The notes under the pieces are model-generated. The model did no database searches and had not been told where the DNA came from. It was given only the letters and a program-made list of their open reading frames with translations. Positions 1-15,456 of a stretch of DNA of 48,999 nt are shown here, one piece after another; positions within the stretch are counted from its first letter, which is position 1; every line of letters begins with the position of its first letter. This DNA comes from Dipetalonema caudispina (taxonomy: Eukaryota; Nematoda; Chromadorea; Rhabditida; Onchocercidae): the NCBI GenBank assembly GCA_013365325.1, contig JABVXV010000411.1, positions 1 through 48,999 on the forward strand, read 5' to 3'. The position numbers were made by a program, and so were the translations under genes.

Positions 1-242
<242 letters not shown>

Positions 243-2609
243 ACCCGGTACCTAAATATCTGGTTGGAAATATTTGAAAATGATGCTTTTGTAAATTACA
301 GTTGATAACGATCATATTAGTAATAACTGTTTCATTTAATTCTCTTTTTTATGTCTTTCTTGTTGTGAAATCACATTCCTTATCAAAATGATTGTATTTT
401 ATTTAGACAGTCAATCAGACTTCAATATGTTAATGAAAATTTTCTCCTTAAATTTTAAGGAGGAATTTCTGCTCCTGTAGGTAATACTTTTTCCAAACAA
501 TCCTAACAAAAAACTTCATTGTGGATATAATATTTTTGTTAATGTATTTTTTTTTTTGTAAAATGGCTTATATAAGTGGTTTAAACTTCTTCCTCCTTTT
601 TCTTTTAGTGATAATTTGTCTGCAAAGTACTTTCCATTTCAGCGGTGAAGAAAAAAAGGATTAGTCCAGTAGTATTTCAGAAACTTAATGGTCCGAAATA
701 TTTAGAAAGACAGGTTTTTTGTTCATCCTAAATATTCCACTCTTAAAATATCAGACATGTTTTTGATCTCTTCGTTCCATGTTATATCTTAGTGATGTAA
801 GGGTATTTCAACCACCCCGTGACCTCTGAAAACAAATATTAATATAATCGAAATTAGAAGTTAAAATTTGCATCATTTTCCTCTCCATTCTTCCAGCCCC
901 AAATAACATTTGTCCTATCATTAAGTTCATAAGATTGAAAGTTTTGCTGCCTAAAATTACAAGTAACATTTCAAAGCATCACGACGAAATTCTGATTGAT
1001 GGATTGACATATCAAGAAAAAAGAAGAAAAGGATGAGAAAAAAAAGAAAAAAATTGGAAATACCTCTTGGGACATCTCTTCCTTTTCATTTTTTCCTTTC
1101 TTTCTGATTGCCACTGTCATTTGATGAAAGGTTTCCGAATGCACTGAGTATTTGAGTAAAATGTATTCATTCAAAACGATACATCCAACCTTCATTCATC
1201 ACTATTCAATCCTTTTTATCTAGTAAATCAATGACATTTTCAGAACAGGTTTAGGATGACGATGGATATGATGTGTGTCTACAAATTGACAATTCAAACA
1301 TGTCTAGACTATTCATTGTATCTGTCCTCTGGACAAGTATAATTATCCTATCAATATAACAATCATACTTTTTAATTCATTCCCGATCTTTTTCTTTTCT
1401 TTTGCCTATTTTTCTTAATTATGAGGACATTCTATTTTCTCTTTATTTCAAAGTCCGATCCATTTATAATTAATTTCCTAACTTTTTCTTTTTGTTTGTA
1501 AATTATTTAGTAAATATTTCTAACGTTTTCATATTTATCTTTTTATTCTCTTTTTATCGTTATTTATTCTTCATGTTATTTGCAATTTGAGAAAACAAAA
1601 TGAAAGTATAAGAATGCTTGTCTCTTTTTCTATCTCATAATTTGATACTCATCTTCACCAACACTCATTATCTTAATTGCATTCGACAATAAAGAACTTA
1701 ATATTCATTACCATCATTACTTATAATCCTAATTTATTCAAGAAAAAAGAACTCACTTAATATTCATCATCATCAGTATCAGTTATCGAAATTGTATTCT
1801 AAGGACAGACTACGGCTTATTGTTACTGCTTTCTATGTTCATTTATTTCTCAATTTTTCTTTATTCCATTCTATATTCCTTTCTTTCTTTTCTCAGTTAT
1901 ATTTAATTTTAACATTGAAATTTTATACCTCTACACGAATATTAATTACAGTTCAATGCATCAAGAAATATATTCATTTTTTCCTTCCCTTCACTTCATC
2001 ATTTCAAATTATTAATGGTCATTTATTCAAATGTCATGGTAACTATTCCACCATTATTACTAACTATTTGACAGATGATCCAAATATTCGAAGAGCAATT
2101 AAATAATAAACAAATGCAGTGTTTCCTATTACATCACTGCAAAAAAACAATTAAATTTCAAGGAAATGAAATTAATTTTTAGTATTAAAAGTATGTAAAC
2201 AGATTTGTATTATAATATCATATTTTTTTTGTTTCTTCAAAAAAAAATAAGTGTAATTGATTAAATCAACGAAAGATAACATCATTGAAGTTACTGTTGT
2301 CAATACTAAATGACATTAAGTTAATTATATGCATGTATATATATATATGTGTATGTGTGTGACAATGTTATAAGTAAGTTTTATTTTCGTCCGTTGTTCT
2401 TTTCCTTCGTGGAAGTATTCGCTTGGAAAAGTAAATATATAATTCGTCAAATGATACTCGTATAATTTCTGATTTCATTCAATAATGGATTTATTTTCTC
2501 TTAGCATTAGAAAAATGGAAGAGGTATGGAATAAAATAAATAATTGTCATTTTTAGAGCTCAATGAATGGGGAGCAGACAGGTTTCATTCGGGTTAATAA
2601 TAGTTGCGG

Positions 2610-2630
2610 AAAAAAAAAAAAAAAAAAAAA
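2610..2630 (+). repeat. Homopolymer A tract (21 A)
   Basis: Uninterrupted run of 21 A between GTTGCGG and CGTACCCGTC. The flanks are unusually C/G rich for this window. It could be a relict poly(A) tail of a retroposed sequence, but I saw no flanking target-site duplication. Confidence 0.9.
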
Positions 2631-5600
2631 CGTACCCGTCTAGACAGCACTGAATGACACACCGGTACACCGATACATACGCACTTTATAGCGATTACCC
2701 TGTTTGTTCATTTTCGTTTTAAAAAAACAACATTTGAACTAGACTGTCTGTCTACCTGGATAGTTTACTGCTGTGAGTTGTAGAATTGCTTGACTCGTTT
2801 TCATCTTTTCTCTCTTGGAAGGACAAGCTAGTTGACAGATGATTGGAATAATCGAACTATCTCTTGTTTGATTTCTCTGATGGTTTAGAAATGAAAAAAA
2901 ATTTATGCCATACTTTCGCATTATCAATCCAATCATTGGCTTTTTTGCATCGTAGTTAAAAAGGTTTTAAGATCGGATCTCACTAGGGAATTTTTCCATT
3001 TACATTCATCGATATCTCTTGTTTTGTTAAATTCAACGATTCCGTTTGTAGCGTTGCAATTGAATTTACTAAAATAATGATTTTGCAATTTTTATATAAC
3101 AGATACATTATTTTAAATTTGATATATTGTTAGTGATTGCATATAATCACATCGTTATCATACATCTGCCGGCAAGCATATCTTCTACTGACTGCAAAAT
3201 AACTCATTTTTTAAAATATAAACATTTCACTATCCATCACAACACATTCATCCTGCCATTTTCTCCTAAGTAGTCAATCTTTTATTTTCTTATCTTATGA
3301 ATAGGATAAAATGACAGATGGATTCGTTGTACATTGCATCTATCACCGGGGTATCGTGATAGCAATGTGATGTAAGCTATCATCAGATGCTCCCGATAGC
3401 TGCCAAACATTTTCATGAATTTTAAGGCATTCATTTTTCGACTGCTATGCTATTTTGTCCAGCTGACATAGTGGATTCTCTTCACGATAGAACACGGAAG
3501 AGTTCAATGTATCCTTTTGTCCTAAAGTGTGCCGCTTTAAATATCCATCGGTCGATCTTAAAAGCCTGATGAGGACATGTTAGGGTTTTTCAGGAACTAA
3601 ATAAGTCACAGCAATTTGCTTACCATAAGTAATGATAAGACATTATCCTCAATGATAATTAGTCTTCATAGCAAACAAGAATAAAAGTCATTTTTGTATT
3701 TTATAGCTCCAAAGAAAAAGCTTGAAAAGTTTACGATGGATGTTTAAGAATGCTGATGCTGATAACGATAACTGTCATTGTTGTTTTTTTCCGTCTCCAT
3801 GTTGTCTGTCTGAAAATGTCTGTAATGTTGTATTGGATATTCATGGATACGGTATACACTCATCATTGTGGGTATAATTTGGCTTGGTAAGTATTAACAT
3901 TCCCTAAGAATGTCACCATCTTTTAAAACATTTTCGTAACTTTTGAAAATTTGCATGTTTATCTTCTAGTACCAAACATTCGATCCATTTCGCAATCGGA
4001 CAATTGGATGTACGAATGCATAGCGCTAATTATCATATCAATGGTATCTATACATTATCAGTAAATCATTTAATTGTAAGAAAATGTTTAGTAAATGTTA
4101 AAAGTTACTTTCTTCTCCTTAAATTTCGTGATTATTTCAACCTCATCCTTTAGAAGGGATTTTCCACACTTCCTTTTTTTTGCGAGAGAAAAGTGATGCT
4201 CTCACTACTAATGCTTGAACTTATTTTGTATGAACCTTCTATAATACTTTGTCGATAGTCGGCATGACAAGTTTAAGTTTCCTATATTCTGTTCAGTTTC
4301 CGAGATACATTTGTATTGGAGGTTTTCGAAATTAGGGTGGTTTTCAAATTTTCGTTGGAAATGTGATCCGGAAGAATCTTTCGGGTTGATGCACTGTTGC
4401 AAAAGATATATTTCTTTGGATATATCATGAGTTAGTATGTACGTGTGTACTTGATCAAGTCAAAACAGTTGGTAAAATTCTCAAAAAAAACACCTTATTC
4501 TGGGAAGGGTGGTGGGTTGAAGAAAGGAAGCAAGAGTTTCTCTCTGTTGATTTCTTGACTATGCCAGAGTACTTAAATTTCATCTGTGATGGATACGTTT
4601 CCGGAATTAAAGCTTGCGTATCTACACAAACAAATACTTTGTGATACCCCCCGGTGAATCTTTTCTCTCTATTAGCTCCTTCAATGCTTAGCGGGGGGGC
4701 GGTAATTATCTTCTACACAACACTCTCCGACAAGTTCATGCCTTTCAACATCGTATCCGGATCTTAACCGCTCTCTTCCGTCTTCCTTCCTTTCTTCCCC
4801 CTACTCAAACACTTAAATTCTATTCTGGTCAGAACTTGGAGGAGGTGTTTGCCACTTCAGACACTAACTCCAAACCGTTGGCTGGCAGATAATGAAAAAA
4901 GCAGTGAGTTTTTCAGGAAACTGTATATTGCTGTTGTAACAATAGAACTGGACAACTAGGGTCATTTGGATGCTGATAATAAGACAGTGTGTCGATAAGT
5001 AGGACTTTAAGTGACGGCGATCATGAAAAACCATCAGTAGAAATAAAAAATTACCGCTCTTGTTTGCACCGAAGTTACCCACCCATGCAATATACAATAC
5101 CAGTCTAGCTTACCTAGTTGATAAGAGCTGTGATGGTTTAGCACTCATAAATATAGAAAATAACCGAGAAACTTTCCACGTAAACAAATGAGGATCATTG
5201 ATAAGAATATAATCAAGTCATATGTTTCCTTGTAAAAATTCGGATTTGTAGGTTAATAGATGATGGGTAGTTAAGTGTTAACGCATAACTCTTGGAAAGT
5301 TAGGCACCAAAAATTCTTTGCTCTATCGAGGAAAGGGAAGGACTTGGGTACATGTTGACATGTATATGAGAATCAAAAGGGCTGATAAGTTGGTAAATTG
5401 CTGTTTTTTTGAGTAATTCAAATCCGGACCTTTCAAGTCCAAATTTATATGACAAGTTTCAGGCTTTCAAGAATTTCAGACTTTTAAGAATAAAGTGGAG
5501 ATTTTTTTTTCAGTAAACAAAGAAACGAATCATTCATTTTTTAGACAGTTTGACAAATTTAAAATATGTGCGCTGTTTCATTTCCAAATATGTTCTCTTT

Positions 5601-6830
5601 TCTCTCTTTCTATGCTAATACTTTCCATTTTATTTTGTAAGCCTTAGCTTTCTGTTAACACCAAATATTTTTAATCTATTCGACAAAGATATCTTAGTGC
5701 AGGGAATTTGGAGTAAAACATATATGCTCCTTGTCCGAATTATCGTCTGAATCATCACGATTTATACGCTAGGCAATCGTGAAATGCGTGACCTGTTTTA
5801 AGAAAAACTGAAGCACTCCGACGACGATACGATGATATTCAAGGACATCACTTACTATTAAACCATTTGAACAAAGGAAAATGAAATTATGAGCTATCGA
5901 AATAATAACCATCATTCGAATCAATCAATATTGTCAACGAAAAACTGAGCCAATTATTTAGATATACGTTTCGATTCCTTTGATACTTTTTATGTTTAGT
6001 AATCTATTAGCAATGTTACCCCAGCCAAGAAGTTGTAAAATAGCCACAATTATGATAGGCGATACTATAGCTTGAACTGCATGCTGAAACATTATTATTT
6101 TGTGAATATTTTCAAACAAGTCCAAAGAATGGCTTTTGTAAAAATGAAATACTTGCAACTATCAAAAAAGCGTAATGAGCAATTGGATTAAATGATATTG
6201 TAGTTGTACTTAATAATCGAATAAAATTGTAATTATGGCATTTTTCATATGTACAACTGTTACGTATAAGAACACAAGCCATTTCTTCCCTTTATTTTCT
6301 CAAAGTTCCAAATTTGTTCGTGTCTTGAACAAAAATATTCAATTTTCTATTCGCTTGCTAAGATTTAAACTTTACTGAGATAACGTAACATTCCTCTTTT
6401 TGCGATAAAAAATTTTCCAAGACCCATCGATACAACAACAAAGACATTTTCAACTTCTTCAATGACAATAACCGCCTCCTGTCATTTTATATTCAAAAAA
6501 GAGCTTCGTTGGAAAATATACCGTAATTTCGTGCATAATATTTTGCTATCGATTGCATTTGCTTCAATATAAGGATGATTGAATTTTATATCGTCTTTAC
6601 ACTTCCATTTATTGTTACCTTTCTATACATTATATAGTTCGATATTTAAATTTGATTGGGAAGGGAAACTGATTGGAGCAATGGTTGGATAATACTCATA
6701 CAGAAAGTGTGCAGAAAGATACAATAACGATTTGATGATGATTTACTAGCTAGGATTAAACGATCTGAATCACCGGTAGTTTAACCAGCTGGTGATAGGA
6801 TTAAACAAAATGGCAAGATGAGTGAATGAT

Positions 6831-6855
6831 GATGACCTTGGTCAAAAAGGTCATC
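6831..6855. promoter_or_regulatory. Candidate nuclear-receptor element (AGGTCA half-sites)
   Basis: GATGACCTT at 6831-6839 and AAGGTCATC at 6847-6855 are perfect inverted copies. They give an everted pair TGACCT / AGGTCA with 9 bases between. The same stretch also reads TGGTCA AAA AGGTCA, a direct repeat with a 3-base spacer on the plus strand. AGGTCA is the classical nuclear hormone receptor half-site, a family greatly expanded in nematodes. Binding is inference only. Confidence 0.35.
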
Positions 6856-7939
6856 AACCACAATTGTCATGTCCGTGAAGGGGATGAGTAAGTGTTAGGT
6901 GGGATGGTCCATCACGTCGGGGAAATTCTGCACAATATGCTAATATATGAGAAAGGAACATTTCGTAATTAGTAAACCATCGGTTCGATAATCAATTCCA
7001 CCAAGTAATTAGCTTAGGTTTAGCATTATTCAAAATGTCGCCTTGATATTTGTGATGAGAATGGATGATAAATAATAATGAAGATAGGATGATTATTCAT
7101 TTGAGAGAGGAACACTGATATTGTATTTCACGTTATAAGATGCTTGTTAATTATGCATAAAGTTGATTAGTAATTACTGGCCTATTCTGTTCGTACTTTC
7201 CTGTTTAAATCGATATTTACCCGTTTCATTTAACATATGATAGTTTCTACTTTCTAGTGAATATTTTCGTTGATACTGAAATTATAGGGTCATTAAGGTT
7301 ATAGTTTGTGATAAGAAGCAATAGACATTAATTAGTAATGTAAACCGACGCTTTCAAGATAAATTCCTTTGTCTGTCGTGAGCCAAATTTGAAATCTTCG
7401 ACCGACAAGCTAAGCTTTAACTCGAAATTTTTGTCGGCACAATCAAGAGCTGTCATTTTTTTTCTCTTCATTTTTCACAAACATATGCTTACCCTTCCCA
7501 GTCCTTTCTCTTTCTCGAAGATTAAATTGTTAGCCGAGGAAGGAGGAGAGATTTATTGTCCTCTCTGTGAATACATATTAATACAACGAATAAGCTTTAG
7601 TGGTGGTTTTGTGGCCGGTCAACCCGGCCTTCTTCTATCTATTTATCTTCTTTCTTCTAATTAACCATCTTCTGTTGAATAATTAATCAATCTATCTCAC
7701 TAAGAAATCAAACGAAGTTCAGAAGTGGAAGTGTGAAAGAGAGGACGAAGCAAACGAAAATAAGACGGAAAAATAAGAAGCAAACAGATCAGTTAGGAGA
7801 TTTCAATTGTTAGCTTAGTATAAAAAACCCTGAAAGTAGACTAACTAGAAAGTAAACATACTTCACAACTTAATTTGCAAGAGAATTTGTAGATCTTCAA
7901 AGTACTCCGTTGTCGTATAGTAATTTATGAAATGGGCCA

Positions 7940-7981
7940 AATGTAAGTAGCTTGGCTTACTAATGTAAGTAGCTTGGCTTA
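7940..7981. repeat. Tandem duplication, 22-bp unit, two copies
   Basis: AATGTAAGTAGCTTGGCTTA occurs at 7940-7959 and again, identically, at 7962-7981, separated by CT. Perfect identity suggests a recent duplication. Each copy contains GTAAGT, so it also duplicates a splice-donor-like string. Confidence 0.95.
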
Positions 7982-10900
7982 TGTTATGCATTTGCTAGAT
8001 TACTTCTGCACGCAAAGTTTACGCATGTAATGGACACGTAGAGGATGAATGCAAGCTTTGCTCGCTGATTCATTTTCAAAAAACTGTTAACTTGAAAGTT
8101 GCAAGTAAAGTTATTATTACCGCATATCAATCATGCCATTTATCGATCTCTTCGACTATTTCCGAAAAATCTTTTGATGGTTATTCATCTTTGTGCCCTA
8201 AGTTTGAAATCGTCCTTGTTCACACTTCCCTCTCATTTTTTTCCGCATTTTCAATTTTTTTGTTTATTTATTTATTTGCTCGTCCGATCATCAGTAAATG
8301 TAATTAGGTTACGGTACAATTCTGTCCCCCACCATTTATACTCCATCTCCACAACCTTGGCCTCATCATCATCTCTCTATCCTTCCCCAAACCGATCACC
8401 ACTATCGCCACTATACCAACAACAATACCTCCTCTCAATTCATTCATCTATTTTATCCATGTTTATAAACAAATATCAATCAAGTGATATGTATGTTAAT
8501 CGAGGTGACAAGGGTTGACAATCGTTTGCAAATGATTTTCTACAGACTTCTGATATGCAAAATCAATTTATAGAGAGTTCAAAAATTTTTTATCAAGCTA
8601 AAAAATATCTCTCTTTTTTCTTTTTTTCATGTTGCCAAAAAAGGAAGCGGACAAGAAGGGAATCTATCCCTGGCGCTTTTTTGACTGGAATAAATTGACC
8701 CTCAAGGACATATGAAATTGCATGACATTCTTTCCAGTTTTGGAAATTATAAAAGAGAAAAAAATTTCTTTGCTTTAATTCCAATGCCTTTTTTCTGACT
8801 CAAATTTCAATTGCAAGCACTTTTTTGTTCGTTTAATGAATGAACAATTTATTTTTTCAAAAATTACTGCGCAATATTTTTAATTTTTTCCCCATTTTCT
8901 GGAACAATAAAGTAGTTTATTAATTTTTTTTGTCAATCGTACGAAAATTTTATCAAAAGCAAAATTTTGTAAATTTTAAATTTTTGGGAAGGCAGTGATA
9001 CGAAACAGAACTGCTGTACTATACTGCTGAACTATAATATAAATTTCATTATCAATTTCGAAAGGAAAAGAATGGGTAACTGGAAACCGGTTATTGTTGA
9101 TAAGAGTATTGCTTTTTCATTACTCTTCAGTACACCAAAGTTACTCTGTGATGTCTTCATATATTCCTTCTTCCTCCGAACAGTAATACACTTCTATTTT
9201 TTATGAAAATTTCCTGATAGTAATAACAAATTTCGCAATCGACATTGATTCATTTTCCCACTGCAAAATGTAAAATTGAATTTCATGATGATAGCTCGCG
9301 TCTGTAATTGTTCATGCCACAAAAGGAGAGTACTTCAAAGTGAATTCGAATTGAAAATTAAATTAAAGAAATCTCACAGCGACAAAAAATTAGGAAAATT
9401 ATAAGGCGAAATATGGCTTACGTATTTCGATAATACAGCGCGTCGGATGTGACATATGAATTTTTTATACTGTGATAATCTTTGAAATGTTAACAGTCAA
9501 ATTGTTCTATTTAATACATCCTGTGGTTGAGCTGCCATTGATGCAGGTCTTTGATCTTTACCGTCCTGACCGGTTTACTAAAAACTCCGAGGATATTTGT
9601 TCTGCAATAACTTAGCACTACCATGTAGGTAGAATTTAATGACTATGAATTGAAGTTTTTAAGAAATTAAAAAACGCTGGAAATGAACTCGTTCATTTTT
9701 TTTTTTCTCACCAAATTTTATAAAATGAAAAAGAAATTATGCTGATGTTTCTTCATAATTTGCACAAATGTGGTGATCTTTTGATTTCATCTCGTACACT
9801 TCCATCTTTATGATTTCTTTCACTCGTTTATTCTGAACTTTACTTATAAGGTTATTTTAATCATACTTCCTCAGCGATTTACTGCACACTTCGGTGTGAT
9901 ACCACTTGTATACCGTTAAGGGGATTAAAAAAAAGATTCTGATTATTAGGTGATGAAGTAAAAATGGTGATCACATTATATGTATAAGGCAGAATTCACT
10001 AGCTATGAAGTTACGTTTCAGAAACTTCGAAATCATTTGAATAATCGTAATGAGCGGTGATCAGGCCAAGTAGCTGCTTCTTTGATAATGCACATGTTAT
10101 CAAAATTATCAGCAATGAAGATGATTCGCAGTGTTGAGGCATCTAAGCATGAATGCAACCAATCATCGGTCCCTCGAGAGAAATTTGTTGTATTCAATTA
10201 ATCTGTTATCGATGATATTCTGTCTCTTTTCTCAACTTATTCTTAACTTCTTGAAATTTATCTTGAACTTCCTATCTTTTCAGTTGATTCTTTGCCAGAC
10301 TTTCCGCATTGTGCTTCCGAAGAAAATTCTTCTGCACGTCACTTTTATTTCATTGTTTTCTCTTCTCCATAAGAAAAATAAAATAATACTTGGAACAGCT
10401 GATGGAAAGGAATGTAAGAATAAGAAAGTTCATTTATAAACTATGTAATTTTAAAGATTTTTAAACAAAGAATCCACGAATACCTTTTTTTCTTCTCTTT
10501 TTTCTATTATGGAAATCTATTTCATATCTTTGCTTTTAAATTCTTGAGAATGAAATGATATGTTGAGGATTGTTTTACATTGCTTTACTTGTCAATCAGT
10601 CAAAGACAAACAGAAAGGAAGCAATTATAAATCCTTAGAAGGATAAACAGATGATATCGATGGTTGGATAACTAATCATCCAATAAAGAAAGATTATTTT
10701 TTTTCATTGCATTGCTACTGCTCGTAAAATTAATTATACATTCCCTTAATAAATTCACTAACATTACTATCATCATTACTACAAAAATATCATAGTGTTT
10801 CTCCTCTGTACCTATCCGACAACCTTCCTTCCTGAATTATACAAATTTGCAAATTTAATTTTCTTCTTAATTGATGATACTTTAGCAAGCAACATTTTCC

Positions 10901-13900
10901 TTTGTCTTTCCATTTGGTCACTTCATGCTTCACTTTCTTGAGTCGGCAGCATATCACCGCTTACATCATTGATATACTAAACTTGATGCTTAACCTCTCT
11001 GGGAAGTGTTAAGTGCATTTCTAACATCAGTATCAAAAACAACTAGAAGGATTTAATGATGCACCAGAAGTTGTAAAAGCATACTATGTCTGTAATACAT
11101 ATAATAGTGTATGCGTGTATGAATTTTTACTTCAGGAACACGTAACGACAATGTGTAATACGTCGTATGCATGCCATTCATTCATTGTAAGAAAAGAACT
11201 TGAAGAAGAATAATTCAGAAGTGTAATATGATTGGCAGCGGATGTATTGTAATGTAAGGGACGTGAATGAATAGATAAAATTCATTAAATAGAAAGTATA
11301 CGCGTAATGCTTGAGTAGATTTTTCTTCTTGAAATTGCATGCGTAAGTGAAAATTTTTGAACTTGGAAAACGTAGTACAACTTTAAAGTGCTACTATGGC
11401 TCAATTGAATCAACCTTGCGGAAGCTTAATTACAATTAGCCGTTATATCTGTGAGCCATGAATTGGTAATTTTTTGAATTTGCGCTCTTGCACCTCCTGC
11501 AGCCAATTCTGCTTCAATCAACTTATACTGTCATCAATTTCAATGGACCCTTCGTCTCCCCTTCTAATCCTTCAGCTGTCTGTCACAAATGAAGCGATGT
11601 AAGCCTGTCCACCGATTCACTGTGCGCTTCCTTTCGTTAGCTTAGCCAACGGTGATTAGTTATATATTGTGTAAGTATGTCCCTCTTCTTCCCCTCAAAA
11701 TTGTCAATTGGTTCTGTCAATGCCAAAGTTCAAATTTTCGTTATGTATAAAATTCTAAACATATCTTGTCTGGTCACATTCCTATCCATCCTCATTATAA
11801 TGTGATCATGTCGTTATAAAGGAGGAGAGTAATCGGTGTTGTGTCCCATAAGCTACCACTAAGCTTGTCCCATCCCTTATGTCTGCATCAGCGACAATAC
11901 TTCGTCCTCTTATGTTTGTCTATCATCTTTATTGGTTGAAAACCGAAAGATAGAGAGGGAGTTGGGAGAGAGCGAAAAAGGGGAAAGCGGGGATCGGGGG
12001 ACCTCTTTTTGGTAGCATTTTCTGTTCCGGTGGAGAATATGTCATAGAAGCATCACACTCATCACAAATTCCCCGCCACTTCCTCCTCCCGTTTATTCCA
12101 CAGCATCCAAATATCGAGCAAACTATTCAACTCCCTTTTTGATTGACATTTTCCATTTTCTGTTTCGAAATATGCTCTAATTTCTGATGCTTGAAATCGA
12201 GGGAGCGATAACGATGACATGATAGACTGTGGCCCAACTAAGGTCAAAAAAATTTCAGAAGGTAAAAGGGGAAAGGATGATGTATATGTCCATCGTAACA
12301 CCGCAACTGAGAGAGACCTATGTTTCAGTAACTAATTTGTCACTGGATGCTCTTTACGTTCCACTTTTTACCTCACTTCTTGTAGTCATTGGTGTTGGGT
12401 GTTGAGTTAATTAATAATTATATTATGAATTCGGGATTTGAAATTACGAATTACTATTTCTTACTTTGCTTATTATGTAAAATTTACCTATTGCTCAGAC
12501 ATGTTCGCCTACCCCAGTGACTACTGTCGAGAAGCAAATATACCATGAAATATGCACTCTCGAAATAGATATAAAGATTTTTAGTTTCAATTCAAAATTT
12601 ATTAAAGAAATGTCATGCAAATGCGAAGCAGATAAAGGAAGAAAAACTACGCGACAACAAGTTTTATGACATTGGAATGGCTGGAAATGATCGCAGAAAT
12701 TAGGGAAGCGACAAGCTTTTCGTTGCATTTTCATTTGTGTTGGTATAAGAGAAATTGTAATTTAATCGATGATTGGTTGTCGCTGGCAATGGGAAATTTT
12801 CTCCATCGTTGATTCTTCCGTCTCATCCGTCCGTTCGTTTACTGATCGTTGGAGCGGAAAATATTGTCAATGACAACTAATGATGACATCCAATCCTTTC
12901 CCTCTCCATAAATCTCTTCTCTTTTCTCTTTTCACTTTTAACAGGATTTTGTTTGTAAAGCTCTTCAATATTTTTAATGTCTTACCAATAAAGTAGTTTA
13001 TTTAATAGCAATGAGTTACAAATAGGCAGTCATAAATAATAATCAGTGGGAAATATTAGACGATATTGAAATTTGCTAATTTACCTTTTCATCCTGTAAT
13101 AATGTTTTGATAAACAAAGAAACAGAGGTTGACAGCTGTGATCATATTTTTGTGTCACCTTTCGACGAACAGTCTTCTCCTGGTATCGATTAGTTAGAGA
13201 GTGAAATATTTTGATCATTCTGCATTATCTTATCGGAAAATACTTCTTTGCTTTTAGTTTCCCTTTGTCCAGCTGTTTTCCATCATTTGGACTGGATGAA
13301 TGACCTTATGGTCAGTTGACATCATGCGATCAACGGTTCGTTATTCCTGCACCTTTCTTGACAATGCCTTTGTGAGAGCTGTGACAAATACAATATGAAT
13401 AGTTAAGCAATAAATGATTAAAAGGGACTGAGTGTTACCGTACATGTACTCATTTCTCCTTCTTTATTGATATTCTGTGGAAGGAGCGCCGGGATGTAAT
13501 CATCGAATGATTCATAACATAACCGAGGAACGAATTCATATGTGATGCTAATTTAAGTATACTTTGGAAATTCTGTCTGGAACGGAACGATATTTATTTG
13601 CTTACTACTGTTACTTTTAGGAAGGAAAGAAAATGAAAGACATCGTGTCTAGACTATCTCACCAATACTACTACTTTTTTCAATAGTAACTTCTCCCTGT
13701 CCACTCTCGGAATTTTCGGCAATAAACTCAGTCCTATTTATCTCTCAAATGAAATAGTAAGCCTGAGCACTATACCGCTTGAAAATTTGTTGGAGCTGTT
13801 TTGTCCTCTATAGATATTTCAAGTGGTGATGGAAATTAGATAAATTCATCTAGAATGAAATTCAGTTGAATTTTCTGAAGTTTTTCCGGAAAACTGCTCA

Positions 13901-14287
13901 TTTGGTAGTCTCTAAATTTGACAAATGCAATATAGTAATTATTGTAGTTTTCTTTGGATAATTTCTAAAACAGTTGCGTCGATATGTTGATTGGTTTACA
14001 GTGATCACATCTGGGCGGTTATATTTCCAAGTTTTCACAATTTTGGGTTTCGTTTCATATTTTCTCAAATCATAATTTTATGAAACTTTTCAAGTATTTT
14101 ACGAAACTTTTGAGAGTTCAAAATCGGCGGAAACACTGAATTCACACTTTTTAAAGTGAATTTTGAATTTCGTTCCTAGTGTGACATTACAGCTGCTTAC
14201 AGTATCAGATATTTTTTACCGTCGGTTGTGATTTTTTTCTTAAAAAAGATTCGGGCAAGACAGGAGACTATCATTTTTTTAAGCCAT

Positions 14288-14332
14288 TCTCTTTCTTTCT
14301 CTCTCTCTTTCTCTTTCTCTTTCTCTTTCTCC
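14288..14332. repeat. (CTTTCT/TC)n polypyrimidine tract
   Basis: About 45 bases of C and T only, with a 6-base CTTTCT rhythm. A similar CCTT-rich tract follows at 14,577-14,616. No coding potential. Confidence 0.9.
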
Positions 14333-14576
14333 CTTACCTTTCTGAACCTATTTATTTTTCTTCTCGCCAAGAGGTGATTTTAATAAATAATTGGCTTTTA
14401 GTTCAAATTTTTGGGAATTTTTGTTCTTTATTTAGTTGCAATCAAAATGGGATCTTCTTTTAATCTTTGCATTCAATTAATAAACCTTTTAGCTAGATAA
14501 ATAATTCTTATGATTTAGAAGAATCAAGCCGATGATAGTTCTGAAGAAATACCGGCAATATTTTTCCGTTTTCATT

Positions 14577-14616
14577 GCTTCCTTCCTTCCTTCCTTCTTT
14601 CTTCCCTCTCTCTCAT
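14577..14616. repeat. (CCTT)n polypyrimidine tract
   Basis: Repeated CCTT units grading into CTCTCT. This is a simple repeat on the same strand as the tract 250 bases upstream. Confidence 0.9.
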
Positions 14617-15456
14617 ATTTCATCAATTTTTCTTCTCAATTTTTATGTTATAAGAATAAAAATTGATCTTTGACTATGCATATTAATAATAATAACACTG
14701 TTTATAGAGAGCTGCTTCCCACTTCATTAATTCCATATCATTAATTACTTACTTCTTTTTAAATAAGCGACTCGTTAAATCACATTTGAATGAATTCCAT
14801 CTTATCTCCGCTTCTCTTTTGCAAAAAAATGATGTATCTATCTGTCTGATTATTGTAACATGAAATCGGTCAACATCATCTGCTACGGATATCACCGATA
14901 CATAGAGGTACATATGTCGAGAGGAAGTGGGTGGAATGCTTTCAAAGTATGAAGCAGATGAATTTCCGCTTGTAATTTCATAATAAGGATTATTCATGCT
15001 TTTTATAAATTAGTAAGGCGACATGCATCCTTTGGATCCACTGAATTCGTATGCTTCATATAGATGATGTATCACCGATAATTTCTATCGATTGCTTAAT
15101 AGTTCTCTTTCCATGAGCCATGTATATGTAGCAACATTGTGGTAGGGCAAGAGGAAGTGAAGTATTTAGTAATGTCGCAATTAGTGGTGCTTTGAAGGAT
15201 TTGAAGTATCTTTGGTGGTAGTTATCAGCTACCGGAATTATTCATTGCTCGGCTATTTCAGTAATAATAATATATAATCATTATTGTAGTGATTCTACAC
15301 ATACTGATAGAATTGTAGCCTGACATATTCGAATATATGATGTCAACGAGATCTTGTTATTACTGACTTTGGTTGTCGTATTAATTCAGGTAATTGATTC
15401 GGTTTAAATTCGCCAAATTTGTTGATTTTTATTCTTTTTCGCAGATTATTTTTGTT

